Shown in pieces: positions 27,631 through 36,041 of a stretch of DNA of 64,000 nt (positions within the stretch are counted from its first letter, which is position 1; every line of letters starts with the position of its first letter). The DNA comes from Solirubrobacterales bacterium (GTDB taxonomy: Bacteria; Actinomycetota; Thermoleophilia; Solirubrobacterales; Solirubrobacteraceae), in NCBI GenBank assembly GCA_003244205.1, contig QHBW01000024.1, positions 23,866 to 87,865 of the forward strand. The letters run 5' to 3'. The notes under the pieces were generated by a model. It saw nothing but the letters and a program-made list of their open reading frames with translations. It was not told where the DNA came from and made no database searches. The position numbers and the translations under genes are program-made.

Positions 27631-29090
27631 CGCTGCGCCGCTGCCCGCGGACCGAGACGACGCAGCGCCTCGCGCGCAACCGCCGCGTCGTCGAACGGCA
27701 GCTTGTGACCATTGGCAAACTCCTGGCCCTGCTCGTGGCCCTTGCCGGCGATCACGACGACGTCACCGGCCTGCCCCGCCGCTACCGAGCGGGCGATCGC
27801 CGCGCGGCGGTCGACTTCCACTTCGACAGCCCGACCGGCGCCGGCCACGATCTCCGCGACGATCCCAGCGGGATCCTCGGAGCGAGGATTATCGGAGGTG
27901 ACGATCACCAGGTCGGCGAGCCTTGAGGCGATCTCGCCCATCAGCGGTCGCTTGCCGCGGTCGCGGTCCCCGCCCGCACCGAACACGCAGATGACCCGGC
28001 CCTGTCCGGTTGCAGAGATCAAGTCGCGTGCTGCTCGCAGCACGTTCTCGAGCGAGTCGGGCGTGTGCGCGTAGTCGACGAGGACCGCGAAGGGCTGGCC
28101 TTCCTCGATCGGCTCGAAGCGACCGGGGACCCGTCCGGCCGACGGCAGCGCGGCGGCGATCGTGTCGGCCGCCACGCCCAGCGCACGGACGGCGGCCACA
28201 GCGCCGAGAACGTTGGCGACGTTGAAGCGCCCGGGCAGCGGGGAGCGCAGCGACAGCGGACCGTCCGGAGTCGCCAAGTCAAAGCTCGAGCCGCGCAGCC
28301 CGCTGTCGAGCCTGGTCAAGCGGTAGTCGGCCGTGCGGGACTCGAGCGCCACGGTGATCGCGTCGGGGAAGTCGCCGGCCAGCCGCGCGCCGTAGGGATC
28401 GTCGATGTTGATCACGCGCACGCGCGAGAGGGGATTGTCGAGCAGACGGCGCTTGGCCGCGAAGTAGTCCTCCATCGTGGGATGGAAGTCGAGGTGGTCC
28501 CTGGTGATGTTGGTGAAGATCGCAACGGCGAAGTGGATCGCGTCGGCGCGATGCAGCGAGAGGGCGTGCGAGGAGACCTCCATCGCGCAGGCGCGGTCGC
28601 CGGCCGCGCGCATGCCGGCGAGCAGCCGCTGAAGCTCGATCGCCTCGGGGGTTGTACGAGCGACCGGCAGATCGTGGCCGCCGATCACCGAGGTGACGGT
28701 TCCCAGCAAGCCGCAAGGGCGGCCATCCGCCTCCAGCAGCGCGCGTACGAGGTAAGCGGTGGTGGTCTTGCCGTTCGTCCCGGTGACCCCCACGACATCC
28801 AGCGCTGCGCTGGGATCCCCGTGGAAGCGGGCCGCCGCGAGCGCCATCTCGGCGCGCACGTCCTCTACGACGATTTCGGGGACGCTGAGTCCGAGTGGCC
28901 GCTGGACCACGAGGGCGGCCGCACCACGGGCCACGGCATCGGGCGCAAAGTCGTGACCGTCGCGCTGAAACCCGGGCACGCAGAAGAAGAGCGTTCCCGG
29001 GGTGACCGTGCGGTTGTCGTAGGCCAGCGCGGAGACTTCGACGTCGGCGGCGCCGGCGGGGGCGCGGCACATCACCTCCCCGAGCTGCAT
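27627..29090 (-). CDS. murE: UDP-N-acetylmuramoyl-tripeptide synthetase (meso-DAP type)
   Basis: Adds the third residue of the stem peptide. The 487-residue protein has YDNRTVTPGTLFFCVPG, VTGTNGKTTTAYLVRALL (P-loop), RDHLDFHPTMEDYFAAK and VTSDNPRSEDP. The DNPR motif is the determinant for meso-diaminopimelate, so this organism should have meso-DAP peptidoglycan. ATG 29090 lies 48 nt after ftsI. Confidence 0.95.
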   Translation of the reverse strand: MQLGEVMCRAPAGAADVEVSALAYDNRTVTPGTLFFCVPGFQRDGHDFAPDAVARGAAALVVQRPLGLSVPEIVVEDVRAEMALAAARFHGDPSAALDVVGVTGTNGKTTTAYLVRALLEADGRPCGLLGTVTSVIGGHDLPVARTTPEAIELQRLLAGMRAAGDRACAMEVSSHALSLHRADAIHFAVAIFTNITRDHLDFHPTMEDYFAAKRRLLDNPLSRVRVINIDDPYGARLAGDFPDAITVALESRTADYRLTRLDSGLRGSSFDLATPDGPLSLRSPLPGRFNVANVLGAVAAVRALGVAADTIAAALPSAGRVPGRFEPIEEGQPFAVLVDYAHTPDSLENVLRAARDLISATGQGRVICVFGAGGDRDRGKRPLMGEIASRLADLVIVTSDNPRSEDPAGIVAEIVAGAGRAVEVEVDRRAAIARSVAAGQAGDVVVIAGKGHEQGQEFANGHKLPFDDAAVAREALRRLGPRAAAQR

Positions 29091-29138
29091 CGCCGCGAGG
29101 ATAGAGTCGGCTTCGGCGCAGCCGGCGCGGGAATCGCC

Positions 29139-30794
29139 CTAGCTCGGCGCAATCCGCAGGTAGGGCAGCGCAAACGCGGCAATCTGGCCGAACGCGGGCG
29201 CGGCCACGGTGCCGCCGTAGATCGATCCCTGCGGCTCGTCGACGACTACGAGCGCGAGCAGCCGCGGGTCTATTGCCGGCGCCATTCCCACAAACGAAGA
29301 GACGTAGAGGCTCTGCGAATAGCCCCCGTTTATGGCGACGTTGGCCGTGCCCGTCTTGCCGGCGAGCTGGTAGCCGGGGACCGACACCTGGCTGGCTGTG
29401 CCTCCGGGAGCGAGCACCCCCTGCAGCATCGACCGCAGGCTCGCCGCCGTGGCGGGCGAGATCACGCGCCGCCCCGGGCGCGCCGCGACGCGGTGGCCGT
29501 TGACGGCCGCCACCACGTGAGCAGCGCGCAGGAGACCCCCGTCGGCGATCGCGGCGTAGGCGGTGATCATCTGCAGCGGCGTCACCGCGAGACCCTGCCC
29601 GATTGGCAGGTTGCCCATCGAGGAGCCCGAGTACTGCGCGAGCTTGGGCACGATCCCCGCGGCTTCGCCGGGCACGTCGCTACCGGTCGAGCTGCCAAAG
29701 CCGAAGCGCCGCACCCAGCTCGAGAACGGAGAAGCTCCTTCTCGTAGGCCAATCGTGATCGCCCCGACGTTGCTGGACTGCGCGAGGATGCGAGCCGTCG
29801 AGAGCGTCACGGCGGGGCGGTTCTCGGCGTCGTGGATAACGCGGTCGGCTACCTGAATGGACGGCGCGAGATCGAAGCTTGTCTGCGGCGTGACGACACG
29901 ATCCTCGAGCGCCCCGGCCACGGTGAACGACTTGAAGGTGGAACCCGGCTCGTAGCTGTCGACGGCGGCGCCGTTCTGGCGTGCAGCCGGGGGCGCTCCG
30001 CCGATGTCATTGGCGTTGACCAGCGGCCAGTTGGCAAGCGCCAGGATCTCGCCGCTATGCGGGTTCATCACGATCGCGCTCGCGCGCTTGGGTCGGTAGG
30101 TGGCGCCGATCTGCTGCAGCACCTGCTCGGTCTTGGACTCGATGTTGGCGTCGATCGTGAGCTGGAGGCTGTGCCCAGGTCGAGTCGGGTGCAGGTCCTG
30201 CACCGAGATCGCCTGTCCCAGCGCGTCCTTGACGACGCGGCGGACCCCAGCATGACCGCGCAGGGAACCATCCTGAGACCACTCGAGCCCCGACAGGCCG
30301 CTGCCATCTGTCCCGACCGTCCCCAGCAGCTGCGAGGCGAGCCAGTCCTGCGGGTAGGTGCGCCGCATCTCGGGGATCAGCGACAGCCCGGCGATCCCGA
30401 GGCCCTGAACACGCCGTGCGCGGTCGTCCGGGAGCTGGCGGGCGATGTAGACGAATCCCGTGTGCGCCCGAGCGAGCTCGTTGACCAGCTGGTCGGCGGG
30501 CTTGCCGACGAGCGGCGCGATCAATCGACCGGTGTTGACCGGGTCCTTGATCAGGTATGGGTCCGCCACCAGCGAGTCGGCGGGCTCTGACACCGCCAGC
30601 TGGACTCCGTTGCGATCGGTGATCGTCCCACGCGGCGCGGGGACCGAGACGACCGAGACCTGCTGGCTCGCGGCGACCCGTCGCAGCGTGGGGCCGCGCA
30701 CCGCGCCGAAGTACGCGGCCCTTATGCCCCCAACCGCCAGCAGGGCAATAAAGAGGACGAAGAGCAGCCCAATCCGCCGCTCGATCGCCGTCAT
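29139..30794 (-). CDS. ftsI: Division-specific penicillin-binding protein (FtsI/PBP3, class B)
   Basis: Transpeptidase that crosslinks septal peptidoglycan. The 551-residue protein has one N-terminal membrane segment (LLFVLFIALLAVGGIRAAYF), the dimerisation domain with RGTITDRNGVQLA, and a transpeptidase domain with the active-site Ser in YEPGSTFKSFT (near residue 285), SSN in AQSSNVGA and KTGTA in LAGKTGTANVA. ATG 30794 is 3 nt after the ftsL stop. Confidence 0.95.
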   Translation of the reverse strand: MTAIERRIGLLFVLFIALLAVGGIRAAYFGAVRGPTLRRVAASQQVSVVSVPAPRGTITDRNGVQLAVSEPADSLVADPYLIKDPVNTGRLIAPLVGKPADQLVNELARAHTGFVYIARQLPDDRARRVQGLGIAGLSLIPEMRRTYPQDWLASQLLGTVGTDGSGLSGLEWSQDGSLRGHAGVRRVVKDALGQAISVQDLHPTRPGHSLQLTIDANIESKTEQVLQQIGATYRPKRASAIVMNPHSGEILALANWPLVNANDIGGAPPAARQNGAAVDSYEPGSTFKSFTVAGALEDRVVTPQTSFDLAPSIQVADRVIHDAENRPAVTLSTARILAQSSNVGAITIGLREGASPFSSWVRRFGFGSSTGSDVPGEAAGIVPKLAQYSGSSMGNLPIGQGLAVTPLQMITAYAAIADGGLLRAAHVVAAVNGHRVAARPGRRVISPATAASLRSMLQGVLAPGGTASQVSVPGYQLAGKTGTANVAINGGYSQSLYVSSFVGMAPAIDPRLLALVVVDEPQGSIYGGTVAAPAFGQIAAFALPYLRIAPS

Positions 30795-30797
30795 CGC

Positions 30798-31559
30798 TCA
30801 GCCCCCGGTGGCGCTCGACCCGCTGGCCGCCGCGGGGGTGCTGGAGCCGCTGGCCGCCGTCGGCGTGCTCGAGCCGCTGGCCAGCGTCGGGGTGCTCGAG
30901 CCGCTGACCGCCGTGGGGGTGCTCGAGCCGCTGGCCAGCGTCGGGGTGCTGGAGCCGTTGTTCGAAGGCAGCGCAACCTGCTCCAGCGGCGCCAGCGGAG
31001 CACGCAGCTCGCGCAGCGCGTTGGCCCCGTCGGCGCGCGGATCGATGGCCAGGTAGCGGAACTCCCCTGCCGGGGGCATGACGAGGCCGAGGTTGCGTCC
31101 CTGGGCCTGGATGCGGCCGACCGAGCCGTCGCGGGCGATGCGCGAGGCGTACAGCTCGTTCTCGCGCTGGAGCGTCTGGATCCGCTCCAGCGCGCGGGAG
31201 ATTCCCGCGTTGAGCTTGAGCATCGAGACCTGCATCGCCACGATCCCCAGCAGCGCTGAGGCGACGAGCGCAATCCAGAAGCGCCCGCGCACCATGCGCA
31301 TGACGATCGGTCGGTCGGGCAGCCCGACGAGCGTGCGTGCGCCCGCCGTCGCCAGGCGCGCCCCGAGGGGCGGGGCGAGCACGGCTGCGCCAGCGGTGCG
31401 CATCGCTCCGCTCGAGGGTCGCGGCCTTCCGCCTGCCGGCCCACTCACTCGCCGCGTCGAACGCGTGGATGCCGGACGTGGCCTCGCGGTCCGCTGGGGA
31501 GTGGTCGTGGCGCGACGCTTGGGCCGCGACCGCGCGGCAGCTGCAGCGGGCGGCGTCAC
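30798..31559 (-). CDS. ftsL: Cell division protein FtsL-like, with C-terminal Ser/Thr/Pro repeat
   Basis: Small bitopic divisome protein by position and architecture: a long basic Pro/Arg/Thr-rich cytoplasmic tail, one membrane segment (FWIALVASALLGIVAMQVSML), then a coiled-coil stretch (KLNAGISRALERIQTLQREN). Unusually, the external C-terminus ends in five near-identical 9-residue repeats GSSTPTxxS. I prefer GTG 31559 because it overlaps the rsmH stop (GTGA), the habit of this cluster, giving 253 residues; ATG 31403 would give 201. FtsL is poorly conserved, so the name rests on position between rsmH and ftsI plus topology. Confidence 0.8.
   Translation of the reverse strand: MTPPAAAAARSRPKRRATTTPQRTARPRPASTRSTRRVSGPAGGRPRPSSGAMRTAGAAVLAPPLGARLATAGARTLVGLPDRPIVMRMVRGRFWIALVASALLGIVAMQVSMLKLNAGISRALERIQTLQRENELYASRIARDGSVGRIQAQGRNLGLVMPPAGEFRYLAIDPRADGANALRELRAPLAPLEQVALPSNNGSSTPTLASGSSTPTAVSGSSTPTLASGSSTPTAASGSSTPAAASGSSATGG
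30813..30956 (-). repeat. 27-nt tandem repeat inside ftsL
   Basis: Five head-to-tail copies of a 27-nt unit plus a partial copy, encoding GSSTPTLAS, GSSTPTAVS, GSSTPTLAS, GSSTPTAAS and GSSTPAAAS, then GSSATGG. Copies differ mainly in the seventh and eighth codons. It lies in the predicted extracytoplasmic tail of FtsL. Confidence 0.9.
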
Positions 31560-32503
31560 GCGCCGTCCTTCGCGAGCTTGCGGACCACCCGCAGATGGGC
31601 TGACCTTGCGCGTGGGTTGGCGGCGACCTCGCCCGCGGTGGGCACGATTGCGCGGCGTGTCACGAGCTCGCCCTCCGGGCTGCGCCCGCACCCACAGACG
31701 GGCAGATCCGGCGGGCAGATGCACCCCCGCGCGCGCGCGGCAAAGAATCGCTTGACGCGCCGGTCCTCGAGCGAGTGAAACGAGATCGCCGCCATCTGGC
31801 CGCCGGGAGCAAGCAGCGCCCACGCGCATGGCAGGGCCGCATCGAGCTGTCCGAGCTCGTCGTTGACAGCGATGCGAATCGCCTGGAAGACCCGCTTGGC
31901 GGGGTGTCCGGCGGCAAACCGCGCCGGCGCGGGGACGGCAGAGACGATCATCTCCACCAGCTCCTGAGTACGTTCCAGCCTGCGCTTGGCGCGGGCGCGT
32001 ACCACGGCCCGCGCGATCGCGGCGGCGAAACGCTCCTCGCCGTACTCGCGAAACAGGCGCGCCAAGCGGCGCTCGTCCCATTCGTTAATGATCGCGAGGC
32101 CCGTCAACTCTCCGCCGGGGTCCATGCGCATGTCGAGAGGAGCGTCGGCGGCGTAGGAGAACCCGCGCTCGCGGGCGTCGAGCTGGATACTCGACAGACC
32201 GAGATCGAGGTAGACGACGTCGGCCCGCACTCCTTCGCTCACGAGGCCGGCCAGCGCGCCTGCGAAGTCGCCGGCAACGAAGCGCGTGGCGCAGCTCATG
32301 TCAGCCGCCAGCTCGGCGAATCGCTCTGCCGCGACGGGATCGCGATCGATCCCGATGAGCGTTCCAGCGGGTCCGATGCAACCGCCCATCAGGCGCGCGT
32401 GTCCAGCGCCGCCAACGGTGGCGTCCACGACCACTTGCCCGGGAGCCGGAGCGAGCAGATCGATCAGCTCCCCGGCGAGGACGGGGACGTGAAGGGCGGA
32501 CAT
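31556..32503 (-). CDS. rsmH: 16S rRNA (cytosine-N4)-methyltransferase RsmH (MraW)
   Basis: Methylates N4 of a conserved cytidine in the 16S rRNA decoding centre. The 315 residues carry HVPVLAGELIDLL, VVDATVGGAGHA (SAM binding), GIDRDPVA, VYLDLGLSSIQLD, GFSYAADAPLDMRMDP and ISFHSLEDRRVKRFF. ATG 32503 is 1 nt past the mraZ stop. The frame is open further upstream inside mraZ but the family starts at MSALHVPVL. Confidence 0.96.
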   Translation of the reverse strand: MSALHVPVLAGELIDLLAPAPGQVVVDATVGGAGHARLMGGCIGPAGTLIGIDRDPVAAERFAELAADMSCATRFVAGDFAGALAGLVSEGVRADVVYLDLGLSSIQLDARERGFSYAADAPLDMRMDPGGELTGLAIINEWDERRLARLFREYGEERFAAAIARAVVRARAKRRLERTQELVEMIVSAVPAPARFAAGHPAKRVFQAIRIAVNDELGQLDAALPCAWALLAPGGQMAAISFHSLEDRRVKRFFAARARGCICPPDLPVCGCGRSPEGELVTRRAIVPTAGEVAANPRARSAHLRVVRKLAKDGA

Positions 32504-32504
32504 G

Positions 32505-32945
32505 TCAGCGAGCAGGGTCAAGGCCGAAGCGCTCCGAGAGATTGGCAACCTTGGCGCTGAGGTCGGCGTCGTAGGCCGCCCAAGCGGACCGCGACCACGT
32601 CTCGACGTGATCCTCGGCGCCGTTGACGGTGACCTCGCGATCGACACCCGCCTTCTCCAGCAGCCGTGGCGGGATCATGATCCGCCCCGCTCCGTCGAGC
32701 TCGCCCGGGAAGGCGTAGGCGGAAAAGAACCGAAGCAGCTCGCGCCGCTCCGGCGACAGCCGACTCATGCCCTCGAGCGAGCGCGTGACGTACTCGTCAT
32801 AGGCCGGCGGCGTCCAGAGGCTGATGCAGGGGCCGAACTCGAGCGCGAGCACCAAACCGTCGGCAAACGTCGGCCGGAAGGCGGCCGGCACGGTGAGCCG
32901 GTTCTTCGCGTCGAGCGAGTAGTCAAAGGTGCCTCGGAAGGACAT
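32505..32945 (-). CDS. mraZ: Transcriptional regulator MraZ
   Basis: DNA-binding protein of the SpoVT/AbrB fold, first gene of dcw clusters and an autoregulator in other bacteria. The 146 residues contain two swapped-hairpin domains: MSFRGTFDYSLDAKNRLTVP and FPGELDGAGRIMIPPRLLEKAG. ATG 32945 has no ribosome site; CTGATC-ggt-GATCAG (32949-32963) forms a small hairpin immediately upstream. Tandem promoters with TGGGN boxes lie 80-140 nt upstream. Confidence 0.95.
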   Translation of the reverse strand: MSFRGTFDYSLDAKNRLTVPAAFRPTFADGLVLALEFGPCISLWTPPAYDEYVTRSLEGMSRLSPERRELLRFFSAYAFPGELDGAGRIMIPPRLLEKAGVDREVTVNGAEDHVETWSRSAWAAYDADLSAKVANLSERFGLDPAR

Positions 32946-32978
32946 CGCTGATCACCGATCAGAAGAGGATTGGACCGA

Positions 32979-33007
32979 GGTGGCGGAGTGGGAGGAGCCC
33001 CGCCACC
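32979..33007 (-). promoter_or_regulatory. Hairpin in the mraZ untranslated leader
   Basis: On the minus strand GGTGGCGG (33000-33007) pairs perfectly with CCGCCACC (32979-32986) around a 13-nt loop containing CTCCTCC. The loop resembles an anti-Shine-Dalgarno sequence and could pair with GGAGGAG in transcripts from the upstream promoter. Function is unknown. Confidence 0.4.
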
Positions 33008-33023
33008 CCGGTCAACGAGCGGG

Positions 33024-33052
33024 AAGATAACCCACCCTCCTCCAATTTGCAA
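33024..33052 (-). promoter_or_regulatory. dcw promoter P2 (proximal) with MraZ-type boxes
   Basis: On the minus strand TTGCAA (33047-33052), a 17-nt spacer, TATCTT (33024-33029). The spacer contains TGGAG (33040-33044) and TGGGT (33030-33034), five bases apart, the pattern of MraZ-binding boxes. The leader would be about 70 nt. Confidence 0.5.
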
Positions 33053-33054
33053 GC

Positions 33055-33083
33055 ATTCTACCCCACTTTCTCCCACGGGTCGA
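33055..33083 (-). promoter_or_regulatory. dcw promoter P1 (distal) with MraZ boxes
   Basis: On the minus strand TCGACC (33078-33083), a 17-nt spacer, TAGAAT (33055-33060). The spacer contains TGGGA (33071-33075) and TGGGG (33061-33065) with a 5-nt gap, as in described MraZ operators. Binding here would block the promoter, so negative autoregulation is the simplest reading. Confidence 0.55.
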
Positions 33084-33271
33084 TCAGCGGCCCCTTCCAG
33101 AGGTCCGAAAGATGCGTGTTTGCAGGTGATTCGGCGCCGTCGTCGGGCCCCCTCCGGCCCCGCCGGAAGTGCAAGGCAGCGTGCGCGCGGGGCGTCTGCA
33201 AGTGGGCCTGCAGAAACGGTGGGCGTTGGCCAGCGTTCCGTCCGATCGCTGTGCCGTCATGCTCCGCGGCC
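33084..33271. other. Remainder of the mraZ / DUF3352 divergent intergenic region
   Basis: The gap between mraZ and the plus-strand gene at 33272 is 326 nt. Outside the two dcw promoters I see no RNA gene and no good plus-strand promoter. Plus-strand reading is open through most of it in the frame of the downstream gene, with Cys/Arg-rich translation that looks non-coding. Confidence 0.4.
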
Positions 33272-34753
33272 ATGGCAGCCCGCCTTTCGCTGCTCGCCCT
33301 CGCAAGCGCCACCTTCGCCGTCGGGATCGTCCTCGGCCTCGGCATTCTGCTCCCGGGACGACCGCGGCCGAACGTCCAGACGGCCGCGGTTGTGCCTCCC
33401 TATGCGGCGCTCTACCTCGAGGTGCTGACGCGTCCGCATGGCACCGAGGGCGACCTCGCCCGCCGAGTGCTGGCGCAAGAGCTCGGAGGCCCGCCGCTGC
33501 AGCGCCTCGGTCCGGCGCTGGCCAAGGCGATCGCCCCCGGCGCTGGACTTGACTATGCGCGCGACGTGCGGCCGTGGCTCGGAGGGCGCGTTGGCCTCTT
33601 CTACCTGGCACTTGCCGGAGCGCGCTCGCACCCGACGCTGCTGATCGCCTCGCGTCGCGACGCCCAGGCGCGAATCGTGCTCGCGCGCGCGGGGACGGCG
33701 GTCGCCGCCTACCGCGGAACCCAGTACCGGCTGCGCCGGGACGGGGCGGCGGTGGCAATCGTCGATCACGTCGTTGTCGTGGGGCCCGAGCCGGGAGTCC
33801 GTGCCGCCATCGACGCCTCACACGACGGCTCGCTGAGCGACACCGACGCCTACCGCTTCGAGGTGTCAGCGCTGGAGCGCTCACGCCTTGGCCTGGGATA
33901 CCTCGACGTCGGCCGGGCCGCGGCCGCCATACCGGACGGCTTGCTACCGGCCAGCCTGCGTCGCGTCCTGGTCGAGCGGCTCGCCGGCTCGCATCCAAGC
34001 CCTCTCGTCGGCGCGTTGACGGCGGCGCCCGGGGCGCTTGTGCTCGACCTCCAGTCGAGCGCAAGCCAGCTGTCGGTCGGAGCGCCCCCGCCGGTCGCCG
34101 GAGGCGCGATCAGCAAGGCTGGCTCTTCGGCGCCGGTCGCTACGGCGGCGCCCCAGGCGAGCCGTCTCCCGGTCGTCAGCACGCTTCCCTCGGACACCGT
34201 CGTCGGAATCGGCGTCGAGTCGATCGGCGCCGTCCTGGCAGGCGCCTTCGATTCCACCGGTCAGCCGCCGGGTGTCGCCCAGGGCGTTTCGGCGCTGCGC
34301 GATCGGCTCGGGCGCGCGCTGGGCCTGAGTCCGAGCCGCGACCTCTTCCCGTGGATGCACGATGCCGCGCTGATGGTGCGAGCCCCACGACACGGCGACG
34401 CGGCGCTGGTAGTGACCTCGCTTGACCCGAGCGCAAGCGCGCGGGCGGCCAGGGCGCTGCGCGCGGCGCTCTCGCCGCTGCTGGTGCTGCCGCGGCGCGA
34501 GCGCCTCGTGCTCGCCACCTCTCGCGCGGCTGCGCTCGATGCGCTCAGCGCCCCGGTCCGGCTTGCGGCGCGCCGCGAGTTCGACGTGGCAGTGAGCGCC
34601 TTGGGCAGCGCGTTCACCCAGCTGGGCTTCGTTGACGCGGCGGCCCTGCGCCAGCGCAGCCATGGTGTGCTGCGGGCGCTGTTCGACCACGTCGCGGCGA
34701 TCGTCCTCGCGACCAAGGGTCATCACGACCGCGTCACGTTCGCGCTGCGTTAG
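33272..34753 (+). CDS. Predicted exported DUF3352-like protein
   Basis: 493 residues from ATG 33272. An uncleaved signal or membrane anchor (LALASATFAVGIVLGLGILL, residues 8-27) precedes a large extracytoplasmic region resembling DUF3352: PPYAALYLEVLTRP, GLDYARDVRPWLGGRVGLF, AIVDHVVVVGPEPG and DLFPWMHDAALMV. Those proteins are of unknown function and frequent in Solirubrobacterales and cyanobacteria. The frame is open 75 codons further upstream, but that translation is Cys/Arg-rich and starts within the mraZ promoter, so it is not used. No partner enzyme is adjacent. Confidence 0.65.
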   Translation: MAARLSLLALASATFAVGIVLGLGILLPGRPRPNVQTAAVVPPYAALYLEVLTRPHGTEGDLARRVLAQELGGPPLQRLGPALAKAIAPGAGLDYARDVRPWLGGRVGLFYLALAGARSHPTLLIASRRDAQARIVLARAGTAVAAYRGTQYRLRRDGAAVAIVDHVVVVGPEPGVRAAIDASHDGSLSDTDAYRFEVSALERSRLGLGYLDVGRAAAAIPDGLLPASLRRVLVERLAGSHPSPLVGALTAAPGALVLDLQSSASQLSVGAPPPVAGGAISKAGSSAPVATAAPQASRLPVVSTLPSDTVVGIGVESIGAVLAGAFDSTGQPPGVAQGVSALRDRLGRALGLSPSRDLFPWMHDAALMVRAPRHGDAALVVTSLDPSASARAARALRAALSPLLVLPRRERLVLATSRAAALDALSAPVRLAARREFDVAVSALGSAFTQLGFVDAAALRQRSHGVLRALFDHVAAIVLATKGHHDRVTFALR

Positions 34754-34761
34754 ACGCTCCG

Positions 34762-35430
34762 TCAGCTGGGCGGCGGCAGCGGCGCCGCTCCATTCTGCGC
34801 TCCCGTCACGCGACCGGAGCGGGCATCGTCAATGCCCTGATCGAACTGGGCCGCCGACAGCGTGCCGATTACGTGACCGACGATGCGCCCCGACGCCGAG
34901 ACGAAGTAGGTCTCCGGAAACGCCGGCACGTTCCAGCGCCCCGCGACGAGGTTCGACGCGTCGTGCACGGTCGGGTAGGTCACGCGGTGTTTGGCGAGGA
35001 AGGCGCGCGCGTCCGGGATGTTGTCGAGCGAGTCGAGCCCCAGCACGAGCACGCCGCGGGCCCTGGCACGCCTCCACCCTGCTCCGAGGATCGGAGACTC
35101 GGTCGCACACGGACCGCACCACGAGGCCCAGAAGTTGAGCGCGTACGGGACGCCCAGCAGCGCATGGCCCGAGACGCTGCCGCTGACCAGCAGCGGTCTC
35201 ACACGCGCCGCCAGTGGACCGTCGAGTGGCGAGCCGGCCGCGATCACGCTGGCGCTGAATGCGGGTGCCGCGACCGGGTCGCCGCGCCCGAGCTGGTCGT
35301 CGATCCCGTTGCTGGTCCCGTGCGAGAGCACGCCGTAGGCGAGCAGCGCCACGAGGGCCAAGCCGAGCAGGCCAACGAGCGCGGGCGCCAGCCACCCACG
35401 GCGTCGAGTCGCTGGCGACTCTGCGGCCAT
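34762..35430 (-). CDS. Membrane-anchored TlpA/ResA-like thioredoxin-fold protein
   Basis: 222 residues: one N-terminal membrane segment (LAPALVGLLGLALVALLAYGV, residues 14-34), then a thioredoxin fold on the outer face with LNFWASWCGPCATESP. The WCGPC redox pair lies near residues 103-107, with the cis-Pro region WNVPAFPETYFVSASG and a GRIVGHVIG strand. Such proteins reduce disulfides in exported proteins or apocytochrome c. No cytochrome-assembly genes are adjacent, so the substrate is unknown. Convergent with the DUF3352 gene, 8 nt apart. Confidence 0.8.
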   Translation of the reverse strand: MAAESPATRRRGWLAPALVGLLGLALVALLAYGVLSHGTSNGIDDQLGRGDPVAAPAFSASVIAAGSPLDGPLAARVRPLLVSGSVSGHALLGVPYALNFWASWCGPCATESPILGAGWRRARARGVLVLGLDSLDNIPDARAFLAKHRVTYPTVHDASNLVAGRWNVPAFPETYFVSASGRIVGHVIGTLSAAQFDQGIDDARSGRVTGAQNGAAPLPPPS

Positions 35431-35539
35431 CGCGTCAAAACCCTAGTGCGTGGCTGATCGCTGCAGCGACGACTCGATGCAAGTTCACGTTCAGCGCAAC
35501 ATGGCGGGCAGGAACCCGGCCTATGATGCCGACGCCCCG

Positions 35540-36025
35540 ATGGCCGACCCAATCACCGACAGCCCTCGGCGCGGCAACTACGACTCCGGCGACGACTTCG
35601 TCCTCGAGTACGGAGAGCTGCGCTTCACCTTCAACGAACGCGACTTCGCCGAGCGCTGCGAGCAGGCGAGCCTGAAGCTTGGATTCGTCGCTGGACGGCT
35701 CTCGGACGCGGAGCTCGAGGACCTCGTGAACCTCGTCGTCAACGGCGAGATCCACGACGCTGCCTCGGCCCTGGGCGAGCACGTCAACGACTGCTGGCCC
35801 GAGCTCGTCGGACCCGCCAATCGCTCGCTCGTGCACTGGCTGCGGCGGCTGATCTTCCGCTCGGCCTGGCTCGACCAGCGCGTCAAGGAGGGCGAGTTGG
35901 ACGTGTGCTTCCGCGAGGAGACGAGCACGTTCTCCTACGTCCAGCCCGACCGCGAAGGCGCCCCCGTCGAGCTGGCGCCCGAGCCCTCCTGGGGCCGGGT
36001 GGCGTACCTCCCGCGCGCCGGCTGA
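35540..36025 (+). CDS. Hypothetical protein, acidic, 161 aa
   Basis: No family recognised. The protein (from ATG 35540) is acidic and predicted soluble, with an EYGELRFTFNERDFAERCEQ opening and two amphipathic helices (LSDAELEDLVNLVV, LVHWLRRLIFRSAWLDQRV). It has no signal peptide or membrane segment. The frame stays open to a start at 35450, but TATGAT (35522-35527) would place a transcription start about 6 nt before ATG 35540, suggesting a leaderless mRNA. It is convergent with rho, 16 nt apart. Confidence 0.6.
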   Translation: MADPITDSPRRGNYDSGDDFVLEYGELRFTFNERDFAERCEQASLKLGFVAGRLSDAELEDLVNLVVNGEIHDAASALGEHVNDCWPELVGPANRSLVHWLRRLIFRSAWLDQRVKEGELDVCFREETSTFSYVQPDREGAPVELAPEPSWGRVAYLPRAG

Positions 36026-36041
36026 CCCGCGACGCAGCGTC

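Noticed and set aside
33047..33271. 75-residue N-terminal extension of the DUF3352-like protein
   Set aside because: Starts inside the dcw promoter region and encodes a Cys/Arg-rich segment unlike any signal; the anchor helix begins just after ATG 33272.
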